This document shows, in pieces, positions 1 through 7,271 of a DNA stretch of 64,000 nt; positions within the stretch are counted from its first letter, which is position 1; the number at the start of each line of letters is the position of its first letter. Position numbers and translations under genes: made by a program. Origin of the DNA: Rhizobium sp. ZPR4 (GTDB taxonomy: Bacteria > Pseudomonadota > Alphaproteobacteria > Rhizobiales > Rhizobiaceae). The stretch lies in NCBI RefSeq assembly GCF_040215725.1, contig NZ_CP157967.1, positions 2,604,001 to 2,668,000 of the forward strand, written 5' to 3'. The notes under the pieces are model-generated. The model worked only from the letters and a program-made list of their open reading frames with translations, was not told the DNA's origin and did no database searches.

Positions 1-2
1 CG

Positions 3-860
3 TTAACTTGATCGCGGCCCCCTGACCTTCGCGAGTATATCGTCCGAGAGCGCCTTGACCAAAAGCTGGTCCGCACCTTTGCGCGGCACAAGGACGAATT
101 CCACATCTTCGAGGATAGGCAGCCAACCCGACGCGATCTCCATCAGTCCGGCTGGCGCTGTACTCTTCGGTTGCACAAGGACGCCCATGCCGGCACGCGC
201 CGCCGCCGTCAAACCGCTGAGGCTGCCGCAGGTGCAGACAATCCGCCACGGCATCTGCTGCCGGCGGAGCGCCTCCAGCGCCACCGCGCGGGTAACGCTC
301 GGCGTGGGAAAGGCGATCAGCGGCAGCGGCCCTGCCAGCTTGCGAATGCGCTCCGGATCGCGCGCCAGCCAGACCAGCGGCTCGCGGTAGACGAGCTTGC
401 CCCTGACATCCCCGAGCCGGCGCTTGGCAAGCACGAGATCCAGATCACCATTGTCCTGCATTTCATAAAGCACGCCGCTGAGCGCGACCGTCAGCTCGAG
501 ATCGACGGACGGATGCGAGCGAACGAATTCCTCAAGAACGTCCGGAAGCTGGCTGGTGACGAAATCCTCGGAAACGCCGAGACGAAGGCTGCCGCGCAGG
601 CTATTGCCGGCAAAGAGCTGCCGCACCTCCCCCTCGATCGACAGCATCTGGCGCGCATGACCGAGCAATGCCTCGCCGTCGCCGGTCAGGACGACGCGAT
701 GCGTATCGCGCGCCAAAAGCTTGCGCCCGAGTTCGGCTTCCAGCCGCTGTATATGCTGGCTGACGGTCGATTGCCCAAGCCCGAGACGCTCCGCCGCCAG
801 CGTGAAGCTACCCATCTGCTCGACGGCGACGAAGCTGCGCAACTGCGTGAGATCCAGCAC
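3..860 (-). CDS. LysR-family transcriptional regulator
   Basis: A 285-residue protein of normal LysR length. The N-terminal winged helix-turn-helix (about residues 4-62, with LRSFVAVEQMGSF and RLGLGQSTVSQHIQRLE) binds DNA. The rest (about 90-280) is a periplasmic-binding-protein-like effector domain. The start is a GTG with AGGA about 6 bases upstream, and no better ATG lies in frame. It is transcribed away from the BASS-type transporter at 969. A palindrome in the shared 108-bp intergenic region suggests it controls that gene and itself. The ligand cannot be read from the sequence. The last codon lies only 2 bases from the window edge, but the gene is complete. Confidence 0.93.
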   Translation of the reverse strand: MLDLTQLRSFVAVEQMGSFTLAAERLGLGQSTVSQHIQRLEAELGRKLLARDTHRVVLTGDGEALLGHARQMLSIEGEVRQLFAGNSLRGSLRLGVSEDFVTSQLPDVLEEFVRSHPSVDLELTVALSGVLYEMQDNGDLDLVLAKRRLGDVRGKLVYREPLVWLARDPERIRKLAGPLPLIAFPTPSVTRAVALEALRRQQMPWRIVCTCGSLSGLTAAARAGMGVLVQPKSTAPAGLMEIASGWLPILEDVEFVLVPRKGADQLLVKALSDDILAKVRGPRSS

Positions 861-867
861 GGCTTAT

Positions 868-914
868 CCTATATTGTGATAACTGTTATTCCTTGCATCG
901 TGGATCACAATAGG
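868..914. promoter_or_regulatory. probable LysR operator in the divergent intergenic region
   Basis: ATTGTGAT at 873-880 is mirrored perfectly by ATCACAAT at 904-911. The outer flanks CCTAT and ATAGG extend the symmetry, with a two-base slip. The arms are about 31 bp centre to centre, typical of the two-site layout of LysR regulators. The element lies between the regulator start (860) and the transporter start (969). Assignment to this regulator is inference from position. Confidence 0.55.
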
Positions 915-968
915 TCTATCTGCAAGGAGTAATCATCAAGACTTGCAAATGCGATTGGGGTAGGCACG

Positions 969-1994
969 ATGCGCCGCTTTCTTCCAGACACCTTCACCAT
1001 GCTGCTGGTGCTCACCGTTCTGACGGCATCCTTCTTTCCGGTGCAGGGGGCAAGCGCTCACTATTTCGGCATTGCCACCAACTTCGCCATTGGCCTTTTG
1101 TTCTTCCTGCATGGCGCGCGCCTCTCGCGCGATGTCGTCATCGCCGGCATGCTGCACTGGCGGCTGCATCTCGTCATCCTGTTGACGACCTTCGGCATCT
1201 TTCCCCTCCTGGTGCTGGCCATGGGCCATATCGTCCCGAACAGCATCCTGCCCGTATCGCTCTATACCGGCATGCTGTTTTTGAGCGTGCTGCCCTCGAC
1301 CGTGCAGTCCTCGATCGCCTTCACCTCAATCGCCGGCGGCAATGTGCCGGCCGCGATCTGCTCCGCGTCGGCCTCTAATATCTTCGGCATGTTCCTGACG
1401 CCGCTGCTCGTCGGCATCCTTTTTTCGGTCGGCGGCCAGGGCGGTGGTTTTTCCTGGGATGTTCTGTGGCAGATCATGCTGCAGTTGCTCGCCCCCTTCA
1501 TCGCCGGCCAGCTGCTGCAGCCGTGGATCGGCGACTGGATTCGCTCGAAGAAGAAGATCCTGATGCCGGTCGATCGCGGCTCGATCCTCATGGTCGTCTA
1601 TTCCGCCTTCAGCGAAGCCGTGGTCGAAGGGCTGTGGCACACATTTTCGGTACTCGACATCGCCACCGTGATCGTCGCCAACATGGTGCTTCTGGCGATG
1701 GTAATCTGCATCACCATGTTCGGCAGCCGTGCTCTCGGTTTCGAAAAAGCCGATGAGATCACCATCACCTTCTGCGGCTCGAAGAAATCGCTGGCAAGCG
1801 GCGTGCCGATGGCCAATGTCATCTTCGCCGGCCAGGGTATCGGCGCCATCGTGCTGCCGCTCATGCTGTTCCATCAGATCCAGCTGATGACATGCGCCGT
1901 GCTTGCCCAGAAATATGCCGATGCCGCCAAGCGGCGCGAGGCTGCGAAGGCACAGGCGGGGACGAAAACGGGCGAAGCGACAAACGCAGCCTAA
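969..1994 (+). CDS. bile acid:sodium symporter family transporter (SBF-like)
   Basis: A 341-residue integral membrane protein with about ten hydrophobic segments, for example 10-25, 38-50, 66-85 and 95-115. It resembles the SBF-like (YfeH-type) branch of the bile acid:sodium symporter superfamily: an early FLHGARLS stretch, and GSKKSLASGVPMANVIF in the second half, a conserved feature of this branch. The substrate is unknown; bacterial relatives carry organic anions rather than bile acids. The start ATG is preceded by GGGGTAGG. The C-terminal tail (about 320-341) is charged and alanine-rich. The divergent LysR gene is the likely regulator. A strong terminator follows at 2021. Confidence 0.88.
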   Translation: MRRFLPDTFTMLLVLTVLTASFFPVQGASAHYFGIATNFAIGLLFFLHGARLSRDVVIAGMLHWRLHLVILLTTFGIFPLLVLAMGHIVPNSILPVSLYTGMLFLSVLPSTVQSSIAFTSIAGGNVPAAICSASASNIFGMFLTPLLVGILFSVGGQGGGFSWDVLWQIMLQLLAPFIAGQLLQPWIGDWIRSKKKILMPVDRGSILMVVYSAFSEAVVEGLWHTFSVLDIATVIVANMVLLAMVICITMFGSRALGFEKADEITITFCGSKKSLASGVPMANVIFAGQGIGAIVLPLMLFHQIQLMTCAVLAQKYADAAKRREAAKAQAGTKTGEATNAA

Positions 1995-2020
1995 GCTCCG
2001 TTGACATCGGGTTAAAACAA

Positions 2021-2052
2021 AAGCGGCGCCTGGATAGGCGCCGCTTCTTTTT
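2021..2052 (+). terminator. Rho-independent terminator after the BASS-type transporter
   Basis: The 11-bp stem AAGCGGCGCCT / AGGCGCCGCTT has a 4-base loop (GGAT) and runs into TTCTTTTT. Confidence 0.88.
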
Positions 2053-2072
2053 GATCTTGGGAGGATCAAAGG

Positions 2073-2128
2073 CATGACGGCCCAAGGCCGTCAGCCTGGA
2101 CATGACGGCCAACAACCGTCAGTCCGGA
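2073..2128. repeat. two tandem 28-bp palindromic units at the 3' end of hsp20
   Basis: Unit 1 (2073-2100) and unit 2 (2101-2128) both begin CATGACGGCC and end in CCTGGA or TCCGGA. Each contains its own hairpin: TGACGGCC/GGCCGTCA in unit 1 and TGACGG/CCGTCA in unit 2. The pair abuts the hsp20 stop codon (2129-2131). On the minus strand the second hairpin is followed by a short T-rich run, so it may serve as a tandem 3' end for hsp20 mRNA. Confidence 0.6.
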
Positions 2129-2593
2129 TTAGTTTATATGTGCCTCGATGGCCTTCGGGGTTTCCACGGGCTCGGCCGCAATGGAGATGCGACGGGGCTT
2201 CATGGCTTCCGGAATGTTGCGCAACAGATCGATGTGCAGCAAACCATTCTTCAGCGATGCAGCCTGGACCTCGACATGATCGGCGAGCTGGAAACGGCGC
2301 TCGAAAGCACGCTTGGCGATACCGCGATAGAGATATTCGCTGGTCTCAGCCGGCTCTTCGCTCTTTTCGCCCTTGACCTGAAGGACATGGGCGTGGGCCT
2401 CGATGCTCAGTTCCTTTTCATCGAAACCGGCAACGGCCATGGTGATGCGATAGGTGTTTTCACCCGTACGCTCGATGTTGTAGGGCGGATAGGTCTGCGC
2501 CTGATCCGGCTGGCCGAGGCTGTCGAGCATGGTGAAAAGGCGGTCGAAACCGACGGTGGAGCGATAAAGGGGAGAGAAGTCTACGTGACGCAT
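2129..2593 (-). CDS. hsp20: small heat-shock protein Hsp20 (IbpA-like)
   Basis: A 154-residue ATP-independent holdase chaperone of the alpha-crystallin family, which binds unfolding proteins in the cytoplasm. The alpha-crystallin domain covers about residues 35-135, with PPYNIE, AGFDEKELSI and a C-terminal beta-strand region including LKNGLLHIDLLRNIPE. The short tail ends EAHIN. The start is set by a strong AGGAGG 5 bases upstream. That AGGAGG is embedded in a ROSE-type hairpin, and a near-consensus sigma-32 promoter lies about 100 bp upstream, so both transcription and translation look heat-induced. Rhizobia usually hold several hsp20 paralogues; which one this is cannot be told here. Confidence 0.95.
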   Translation of the reverse strand: MRHVDFSPLYRSTVGFDRLFTMLDSLGQPDQAQTYPPYNIERTGENTYRITMAVAGFDEKELSIEAHAHVLQVKGEKSEEPAETSEYLYRGIAKRAFERRFQLADHVEVQAASLKNGLLHIDLLRNIPEAMKPRRISIAAEPVETPKAIEAHIN

Positions 2594-2692
2594 GGAGTCC
2601 TCCTGTGAGCGACAATTGCGATTTCAATTTTTGTCCCATGACCCCACTCCTGGCGGCCTCGGGACGATTCCGCGAGCCCGTTTGGCACCCGC
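2594..2692 (-). promoter_or_regulatory. ROSE-type RNA thermometer, 5' UTR of hsp20
   Basis: Read on the minus strand, the last leader hairpin (2597-2613) pairs GTCGCT with AGGAGGAC around the Shine-Dalgarno. This reproduces the ROSE signature UYGCU opposite AGGA with a G-G mismatch that melts on heating. The upstream leader to about 2692 is GC-rich with further possible stems. ROSE elements are known to control rhizobial small heat-shock genes. Extent is bounded by the predicted sigma-32 transcription start. Confidence 0.75.
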
Positions 2693-2699
2693 AGAGTTG

Positions 2700-2728
2700 A
2701 GATGGGGATCGCTTTTCCGGAGTTCAAG
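2700..2728 (-). promoter_or_regulatory. sigma-32 (RpoH) promoter of hsp20
   Basis: On the minus strand CTTGAA (complement of 2723-2728) is followed after exactly 15 bases by CCCCATCT (complement of 2700-2707). This matches the sigma-32 consensus CTTGAAA / CCCCATNT closely. It places the transcript start near 2692 and gives a leader of about 100 nt holding the ROSE element. Confidence 0.82.
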
Positions 2729-2764
2729 CCCCCTGTGCCGCAACCCTTATTTTGCAGAAAATCA

Positions 2765-2936
2765 CTGCGTGAACCGCAGATGAACGGATGGTTCGGAACC
2801 CGTTCAGGCTGGCGGGCCTATCGTCCAAACCATCGGAACACCATCGTCCGATGACTGAAGTGTATCGTCCCTTCTTCTTCAGTCCTTGCTCGGCCGGCGA
2901 AGCGGATCTCTCTATCTCCGCACGCCGGCCTTTTTT
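2765..2936 (+). ncRNA. candidate structured small RNA with intrinsic terminator
   Basis: No gene on the + strand precedes it, yet a strong + strand terminator ends the region: stem GGCCGGCG (2892-2899) / CGCCGGCC (2923-2930), an inner GCGGA/TCCGC stem, then TTTTTT. Upstream lies a run of clean hairpins: CTGCG/CGCAG (2765-2779), GAACGG/CCGTTC (2782-2805), CATCGG/CCGATG (2831-2853) and ACTGAAG/CTTCAGT (2854-2883). The heptamer ATCGTCC occurs three times (2820, 2843, 2864), each in or next to a predicted loop, as expected for a repeated target-binding motif. The promoter is not obvious, so the 5' end is uncertain and could lie within 2765-2830. A stacked-hairpin trans-acting RNA is the best reading. 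Confidence 0.55.
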
Positions 2937-2950
2937 CTTTTGGATCCCCC

Positions 2951-2996
2951 AAGCAATTCAAGAAAAGTGTGAAGCGGCTTCCGTCCGGAATGGCGT
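2951..2996 (-). repeat. Rhizobiaceae intergenic repeat, copy 1
   Basis: Read on the minus strand it contains ATTCCGGACGGAAGCCGC followed by TTCACACTTTTCTTGAATTG. The same element, slightly diverged, recurs at 55901-55943 and 56974-57020. It fills the gap between the structured RNA and the DUF2000 gene. Confidence 0.6.
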
Positions 2997-3004
2997 CAAA
3001 ATCG

Positions 3005-3421
3005 CTACCGCAACAGCTTCAGTGAACCGGTGAGCGACTTCACCCATTTCGAAGGTCCCACCAGCCCGAGACCGTCGATCGCTTCGCCGGCAAGATCACG
3101 ATTTGGAAACGTCGCCTCATACTCCCTGTAATCGTGGAGCGAGCGAGCGAAAGCGGGAAAGGGAACGATCGCGCGGTCGTCCTGCTGCGGCAAGGCCTTC
3201 AGCAGAAGAGATCTGATAATCTCGCCATCCGCCTGCAGCACCGGAACGGGCATGTTCGAACTGATGTCGATGGCGCGCCCCTCCCTATCGGTCAATTGCC
3301 GCGCCGCAAGCGCGGGAAACTTCGCACCCAGCCCGATTGAGATGGCGCCGGCGGTGTTGGCGACCAGTCCAAGCGGCAGTGCCGGATTGACGACGATGGC
3401 AAGACGGATATCGGGAAGCAT
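3005..3421 (-). CDS. DUF2000 family protein
   Basis: A 138-residue protein resembling DUF2000: an N-terminal VVNPALPLGLVANTAG and a central SSNMPVPVLQAD. Its function is unknown. Family members are small single-domain proteins structurally related to peptidyl-tRNA hydrolase II folds, without proven activity. The gene faces away from the AsnC regulator at 3553 with a 131-bp shared control region. Such DUF2000-AsnC pairing suggests the regulator controls it. The gene is complete and of normal length. Confidence 0.8.
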   Translation of the reverse strand: MLPDIRLAIVVNPALPLGLVANTAGAISIGLGAKFPALAARQLTDREGRAIDISSNMPVPVLQADGEIIRSLLLKALPQQDDRAIVPFPAFARSLHDYREYEATFPNRDLAGEAIDGLGLVGPSKWVKSLTGSLKLLR

Positions 3422-3497
3422 GGAGACCTGCTGCTGTTAATAGAATTGGATCGCAGGATATCTCCGGCATTCGGGATAATCTTACCTTTTATTGCTG

Positions 3498-3520
3498 TCC
3501 TATCGATATAAGTGGTAGGA
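3498..3520. promoter_or_regulatory. possible AsnC/Lrp site
   Basis: TCCTA (3498-3502) and TAGGA (3516-3520) form an inverted repeat separated by 13 AT-rich bases, between the divergent DUF2000 and AsnC genes. Lrp-type sites are degenerate, so this is only a positional candidate. Confidence 0.3.
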
Positions 3521-3552
3521 TTTACCATATTGCTACAGATAAGAGGTCAGAC

Positions 3553-4032
3553 ATGCCCGATACCCTCGAACCCATCGATTTGCGAATTCTTGGAGCACTC
3601 CAGAAGGACGGGCGCCTGACCAACCAGGCACTGTCGTCCGAAGTCGGGCTCTCGACCTCGCCATGCTGGCGGCGCGTGCGCCAGCTGGAAGAAACCGGCG
3701 TGATCCAGGGCTATACGGCGGCTCTCGACCGGCGTCAGATCGGCCTCGGCGTCCTTGCCTTCATCAGGGTCAAGATCGACAGCCACAGCGAGGCGGAGGC
3801 CGAGGAATTCTCGCGCGATGTGCTGAAGCTCAGCGAGGTCGTCGCCTGCTACAGCATCGCCGGCGACGCGGATTTCCTGCTGCAAGTCGTGGCCGCCGAT
3901 CTCGACAGCTATGCCGATTTCGCCATGGCGGTGGTGCGTCGCCTGCCGCGCATCAAGGAGATGCAGACGACATTCGTGCTCAAGGAGATCAAGCCTTTCA
4001 AGGGCTTTCCGCTTGAGGTCGGCCAGCGATAA
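3553..4032 (+). CDS. Lrp/AsnC family transcriptional regulator
   Basis: A 159-residue protein of standard Lrp/AsnC size. The winged helix-turn-helix is at about residues 6-60 (LDLRILGALQKDGR, SSEVGLSTSPCWRRVRQLEE). The ligand-binding RAM domain is at about 70-145. Lrp/AsnC proteins form octamers or dimers and respond to amino acids. AGAGG lies 7 bases before the ATG. It is divergent from the DUF2000 gene, its probable target. Confidence 0.93.
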   Translation: MPDTLEPIDLRILGALQKDGRLTNQALSSEVGLSTSPCWRRVRQLEETGVIQGYTAALDRRQIGLGVLAFIRVKIDSHSEAEAEEFSRDVLKLSEVVACYSIAGDADFLLQVVAADLDSYADFAMAVVRRLPRIKEMQTTFVLKEIKPFKGFPLEVGQR

Positions 4033-4140
4033 CATCGCGAGGCGCTGGATATCGGCTGTTGGACATGTCCGGCCAGCCCTTTACGTTTGGACAGAAGGCA
4101 TCCTATTCTCAGATAGATGGCAGCCCACCCGGGGTAATGA

Positions 4141-5208
4141 ATGTCAGTGCTTCCTTTCTCGAAGATTCTCACATCGCTGAACGCGGTGCTCGCTGCAGTC
4201 GGCCTGTTGACGGTGGCGGCGCTGACGACGCCTGACATCACCGGACAGACCAGGCTCGCCTTGCAGATCGTGCTCATCTGCGTATGGGCGGCCTATGTCT
4301 TCCAATTGATCGAGACGCTGGTCATGCAGCGGGCGAAAGATGTTCGCGGCACGGGAGTGGAAATCGCCGTCGACGTGCTTGCCGTTCTCATCCCTCTGCT
4401 GGCTTTCCTGTTCATCCGCGGACGCGACCAGAGCCTCTATTGCGCCATCTGGCTCTTGAAGCCGCTGCGCGGCTCCACATTCTTCCGGCTGCTGGGCCGG
4501 GTGCTGACGAAAGAGGCGCGCAACCTGATCGGCGTCACCTCGATCTTCGGCATCGTGTTGTTCGTGGCCGCTCTTGCGGCCTATATCATCGAACGCGACG
4601 TCCAGCCTGACAAGTTCGGCAGCATCCCGCTTGCGATGTGGTGGGCCGTGACGACGCTCTCGACCACAGGCTATGGCGACGAGATTCCGCAGAGCTTCGC
4701 CGGCCGCATCCTAGCCGGGTTGGTCATGATGAGCGGAATCGGCATCTTCGCGCTCTGGGCCGGCATTCTCGCGACCGGGTTCTACGAAGAAGTCCGTCGT
4801 CAGGACTTCGTGCGCAATTGGCAGCTGGTGGCCGCCGTGCCGCTGTTCCAGAAGCTCGGATCGGCCGCACTCATAGAGATCGTCAGGGCGCTGAGACCTC
4901 GCGTGGTGCCGGCCGGCGGCATCATCTGCCGCAAGGGCGAGGCCGGCGACCAGATGTACTTCATCGTCGAGGGCCGTGTCAGCGTCGCCACGCCGAATCC
5001 TGTTGAGCTCGGCTCCGGCAGCTTCTTCGGCGAGATGGCGCTGATCACCGGCGAGCCCCGCTCGGCAACTGTCAGCGCCGCAACGGAAGTCTCGCTGCTG
5101 TCCCTCTATTCGTCGGATTTCCAGATGCTGTCGAGCAGCAGCCCCGAGATCGCCGACATCATCCGCAAGACCGCGCTCGAACGGCGCGGTGCGGCACCGA
5201 AGAGCTGA
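4141..5208 (+). CDS. cyclic-nucleotide-gated potassium channel (MloK1-like)
   Basis: A 355-residue six-transmembrane channel, the same length as MloK1 (MlotiK1) of Mesorhizobium loti and collinear with it as far as I can recall. S1-S4 span about residues 10-120, and the pore carries the K+ selectivity filter TTGYGD at 175-180. The C-terminal cyclic-nucleotide-binding domain spans about 220-345. Its phosphate-binding cassette FGEMALITGEPRSATV holds Arg307, which contacts cAMP in MloK1, and Arg348 near the C terminus is also kept. Like MloK1 it has a short C-linker and few S4 charges, so it should be gated by cAMP rather than voltage. The physiological role in rhizobia is not established. Confidence 0.93.
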   Translation: MSVLPFSKILTSLNAVLAAVGLLTVAALTTPDITGQTRLALQIVLICVWAAYVFQLIETLVMQRAKDVRGTGVEIAVDVLAVLIPLLAFLFIRGRDQSLYCAIWLLKPLRGSTFFRLLGRVLTKEARNLIGVTSIFGIVLFVAALAAYIIERDVQPDKFGSIPLAMWWAVTTLSTTGYGDEIPQSFAGRILAGLVMMSGIGIFALWAGILATGFYEEVRRQDFVRNWQLVAAVPLFQKLGSAALIEIVRALRPRVVPAGGIICRKGEAGDQMYFIVEGRVSVATPNPVELGSGSFFGEMALITGEPRSATVSAATEVSLLSLYSSDFQMLSSSSPEIADIIRKTALERRGAAPKS

Positions 5209-5339
5209 TTCGGACAATCTCTCGCTCAACCCTTCCCGGCCGTTTGTCATGCCGAGAAAAGCCACAAACTATTTGCAATTCTTCCAACCTGCGCTATCCC
5301 CTTGAGATAAGCCATTGGTCAGCGAGGCGCGACACCGTC

Positions 5340-6314
5340 ATGGATTCGATCCTCTATTCCACAGCAGATAATCCCGTGCCGGAAAACCGCACCGAGGGAT
5401 TCTTCGAAAGTTTCGACGGCCGCAAGCTGCGCTATGCCGTCTTCCGTTGCGAGCAGCCGGTTGCGACGGGAACGGTGGTCCTGCTGCAGGGCCGCAACGA
5501 ATTCATGGAAAAGTATTTCGAGACGATTCGCGATCTGACGGCTAAGGGCCTCTGGGTTGCGACCTTCGACCTGCGCGGCCAGGGTGGATCGGAGCGGCTG
5601 CTGAAGGATCCCTTGTGCGGACATATCGGCCGCTTTTCCGACTATGAACGGGATCTGACTGCTTTCCTCGACAAGATCGTCCTGCCGGATACCCGCCTGC
5701 CCTTCTTTCTCCTCGCCCATTCGACGGGCGGGCTGATTGCCCTGTCCGCCGCCCCGAGGCTTGCGACCCGTATCGACCGCATGGTGCTGTCGGCACCCTT
5801 CATCGGCCTCACCGGTCACGGCGCCTCCCCCGGCCTGATCCGCTTTATCTCTGGGATGGTCAACGGCATCGGTCTCGGCCGCATGCAGTTTAGCAAGAAG
5901 TTCAAAGAGAAATCCTTCGCCGACAATCCGTTGACAACGGACGAGCAGCGCTACCGGCGCAACATCGGCATCGGCACCACCCATCCGCAGCTTTGTCTGG
6001 GACCGCCGACGGCGCGCTGGCTATCGCAGGCCTTACGGGCGATCGAGCGGGTGAACATGCCGGAGCATCTGTTTTCGATTCAGATCCCGACAGTGCTGAT
6101 CGCCCCGACCCGCGACGGCGTGGTGCCCTACGCCGATCAGGAGCGACTGTCGCGCTATTTCCGCGCTGCCCAGCTGGTCCCGGTTCACGGCGCCAAGCAT
6201 GAAATCCTGCAGGAGCGGGATATCTACCGCAACCAGGCTCTCGCCGCGATCCACGCCTTTATCCCAGGCAGCGACGCCAAGACCAATGCCTACGAGATCG
6301 AAGCGGAGGCCTGA
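5340..6314 (+). CDS. alpha/beta hydrolase, lysophospholipase / monoacylglycerol lipase type
   Basis: A 324-residue serine hydrolase of the PldB/Hydrolase_4 family. The nucleophile elbow AHSTGG supplies the catalytic serine. The acid is expected near PTRDGVVPY, and the catalytic histidine is in VHGAKHEIL. The N-terminal part shows the family's oxyanion region (LLQGRNEFMEKYFE). The ATG at 5340 is preferred: an in-frame upstream ATG at 5244 would add 32 low-complexity residues unlike the family. The protein lacks a signal peptide, so it is probably cytoplasmic or membrane-peripheral. Tail-to-tail with hisN. Confidence 0.85.
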   Translation: MDSILYSTADNPVPENRTEGFFESFDGRKLRYAVFRCEQPVATGTVVLLQGRNEFMEKYFETIRDLTAKGLWVATFDLRGQGGSERLLKDPLCGHIGRFSDYERDLTAFLDKIVLPDTRLPFFLLAHSTGGLIALSAAPRLATRIDRMVLSAPFIGLTGHGASPGLIRFISGMVNGIGLGRMQFSKKFKEKSFADNPLTTDEQRYRRNIGIGTTHPQLCLGPPTARWLSQALRAIERVNMPEHLFSIQIPTVLIAPTRDGVVPYADQERLSRYFRAAQLVPVHGAKHEILQERDIYRNQALAAIHAFIPGSDAKTNAYEIEAEA

Positions 6315-6319
6315 GCGGC

Positions 6320-7093
6320 TTAGCGAGACAGTATCGCCAGGGCCTGCTCGTAAACCGCGCGGCTGCCGGCTGCGATGATCGTACCGCCCATTTCCGGCCG
6401 GCCGCCATCCCAGGTGGTCATGATGCCGCCGGCCTGCTCGACCACCGGAATGATGCCGCCGACATCGTAGGGCTTCAGCGAATTCTCGATGACGAGATCG
6501 ATATGCCCCGCGGCGAGCAGCGCATAGGCATAGCAATCGCAGCCATAGCGGAAGAGCCGGACCTGGCTTTCGATCTCGCGATATTTGGCGAGCTCCTCGC
6601 CGAGGAAAAGATGCGGCGAAGTGGTGAAGAGGATGGCATTCGAGAGACTGCCGCAATCGCGGACCTTGAGCCGCCTTTCGCCGTCGGGACCGGAATAGGT
6701 GGCGCCATTGCCGTCGGCAAAATAGCGCTCGCCGGTGAAGGGCTGGTCGATCAGGCCCATGACGGCGCGGCCGTTCTTCTGCAGGCCGATCAGCGTTCCC
6801 CAGACGGGGACGCCCGAGATGAAGGCGCGCGTACCGTCGATCGGGTCGATTACCCAGACATGCTCTCGATCGAGCCCGATATTGCCATGCTCTTCGCCGA
6901 GAATACCATGATCGGGAAATTCGGCCTCGATCAGCGCACGAATCGCCTCTTCGGCAGCGCGGTCGCCTTCCGTCACCGGATCGAAGCCCTTGGCTTCCTT
7001 GTTGACCACATCGATGCCGGCACGAAAGCGCGGCAGGGTTTCGACCTTGGCCGCTTCGGCCAGACGATAGAAGAACGAGCGATCGGGAAGCAT
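6320..7093 (-). CDS. hisN: histidinol-phosphatase, inositol-monophosphatase family
   Basis: A 257-residue Mg-dependent phosphatase. Metal-binding motifs are GEEHG (about residues 68-72), DPIDGTRAF (about 82-90) and the C-terminal KPYDVGGIIPVVEQAGG. The specific sequence matches the HisN type that dephosphorylates histidinol phosphate in histidine synthesis, rather than SuhB. A longer frame extends upstream to 7522. The ATG at 7093 gives the usual HisN length, and the upstream extension overlaps the small RNA at 7272-7352, so it is rejected. An ATG at 7129 is an alternative. Confidence 0.87.
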   Translation of the reverse strand: MLPDRSFFYRLAEAAKVETLPRFRAGIDVVNKEAKGFDPVTEGDRAAEEAIRALIEAEFPDHGILGEEHGNIGLDREHVWVIDPIDGTRAFISGVPVWGTLIGLQKNGRAVMGLIDQPFTGERYFADGNGATYSGPDGERRLKVRDCGSLSNAILFTTSPHLFLGEELAKYREIESQVRLFRYGCDCYAYALLAAGHIDLVIENSLKPYDVGGIIPVVEQAGGIMTTWDGGRPEMGGTIIAAGSRAVYEQALAILSR

Positions 7094-7239
7094 GGTCAAT
7101 CCGGATAAGTGACGGGATGGCGATGTCATAACGCATATAGGCCTTGAAGCAAACGGGATGATGACGCGGCAGGCGCAATGCCTGCAGATCAGGCACAATT
7201 TCCAAATTTGCCTAAATATTTTGCACCGCAATAAAATGC

Positions 7240-7268
7240 TTGACATTTGTGCAGTGCAGTAGCAACAT
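7240..7268 (+). promoter_or_regulatory. promoter of the alpha-r8-type small RNA
   Basis: TTGACA at 7240-7245 is a perfect -35. The -10 (around CAACAT, 7263-7268) is weak but spaced 17 bases away. Transcript start is predicted near 7274. Confidence 0.6.
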
Positions 7269-7271
7269 CCC

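Noticed and set aside
2788..3033. An 81-residue frame on the + strand
   Set aside because: It spans the structured RNA, the terminator and a repeat, has no ribosome site, and reads low-complexity sequence.
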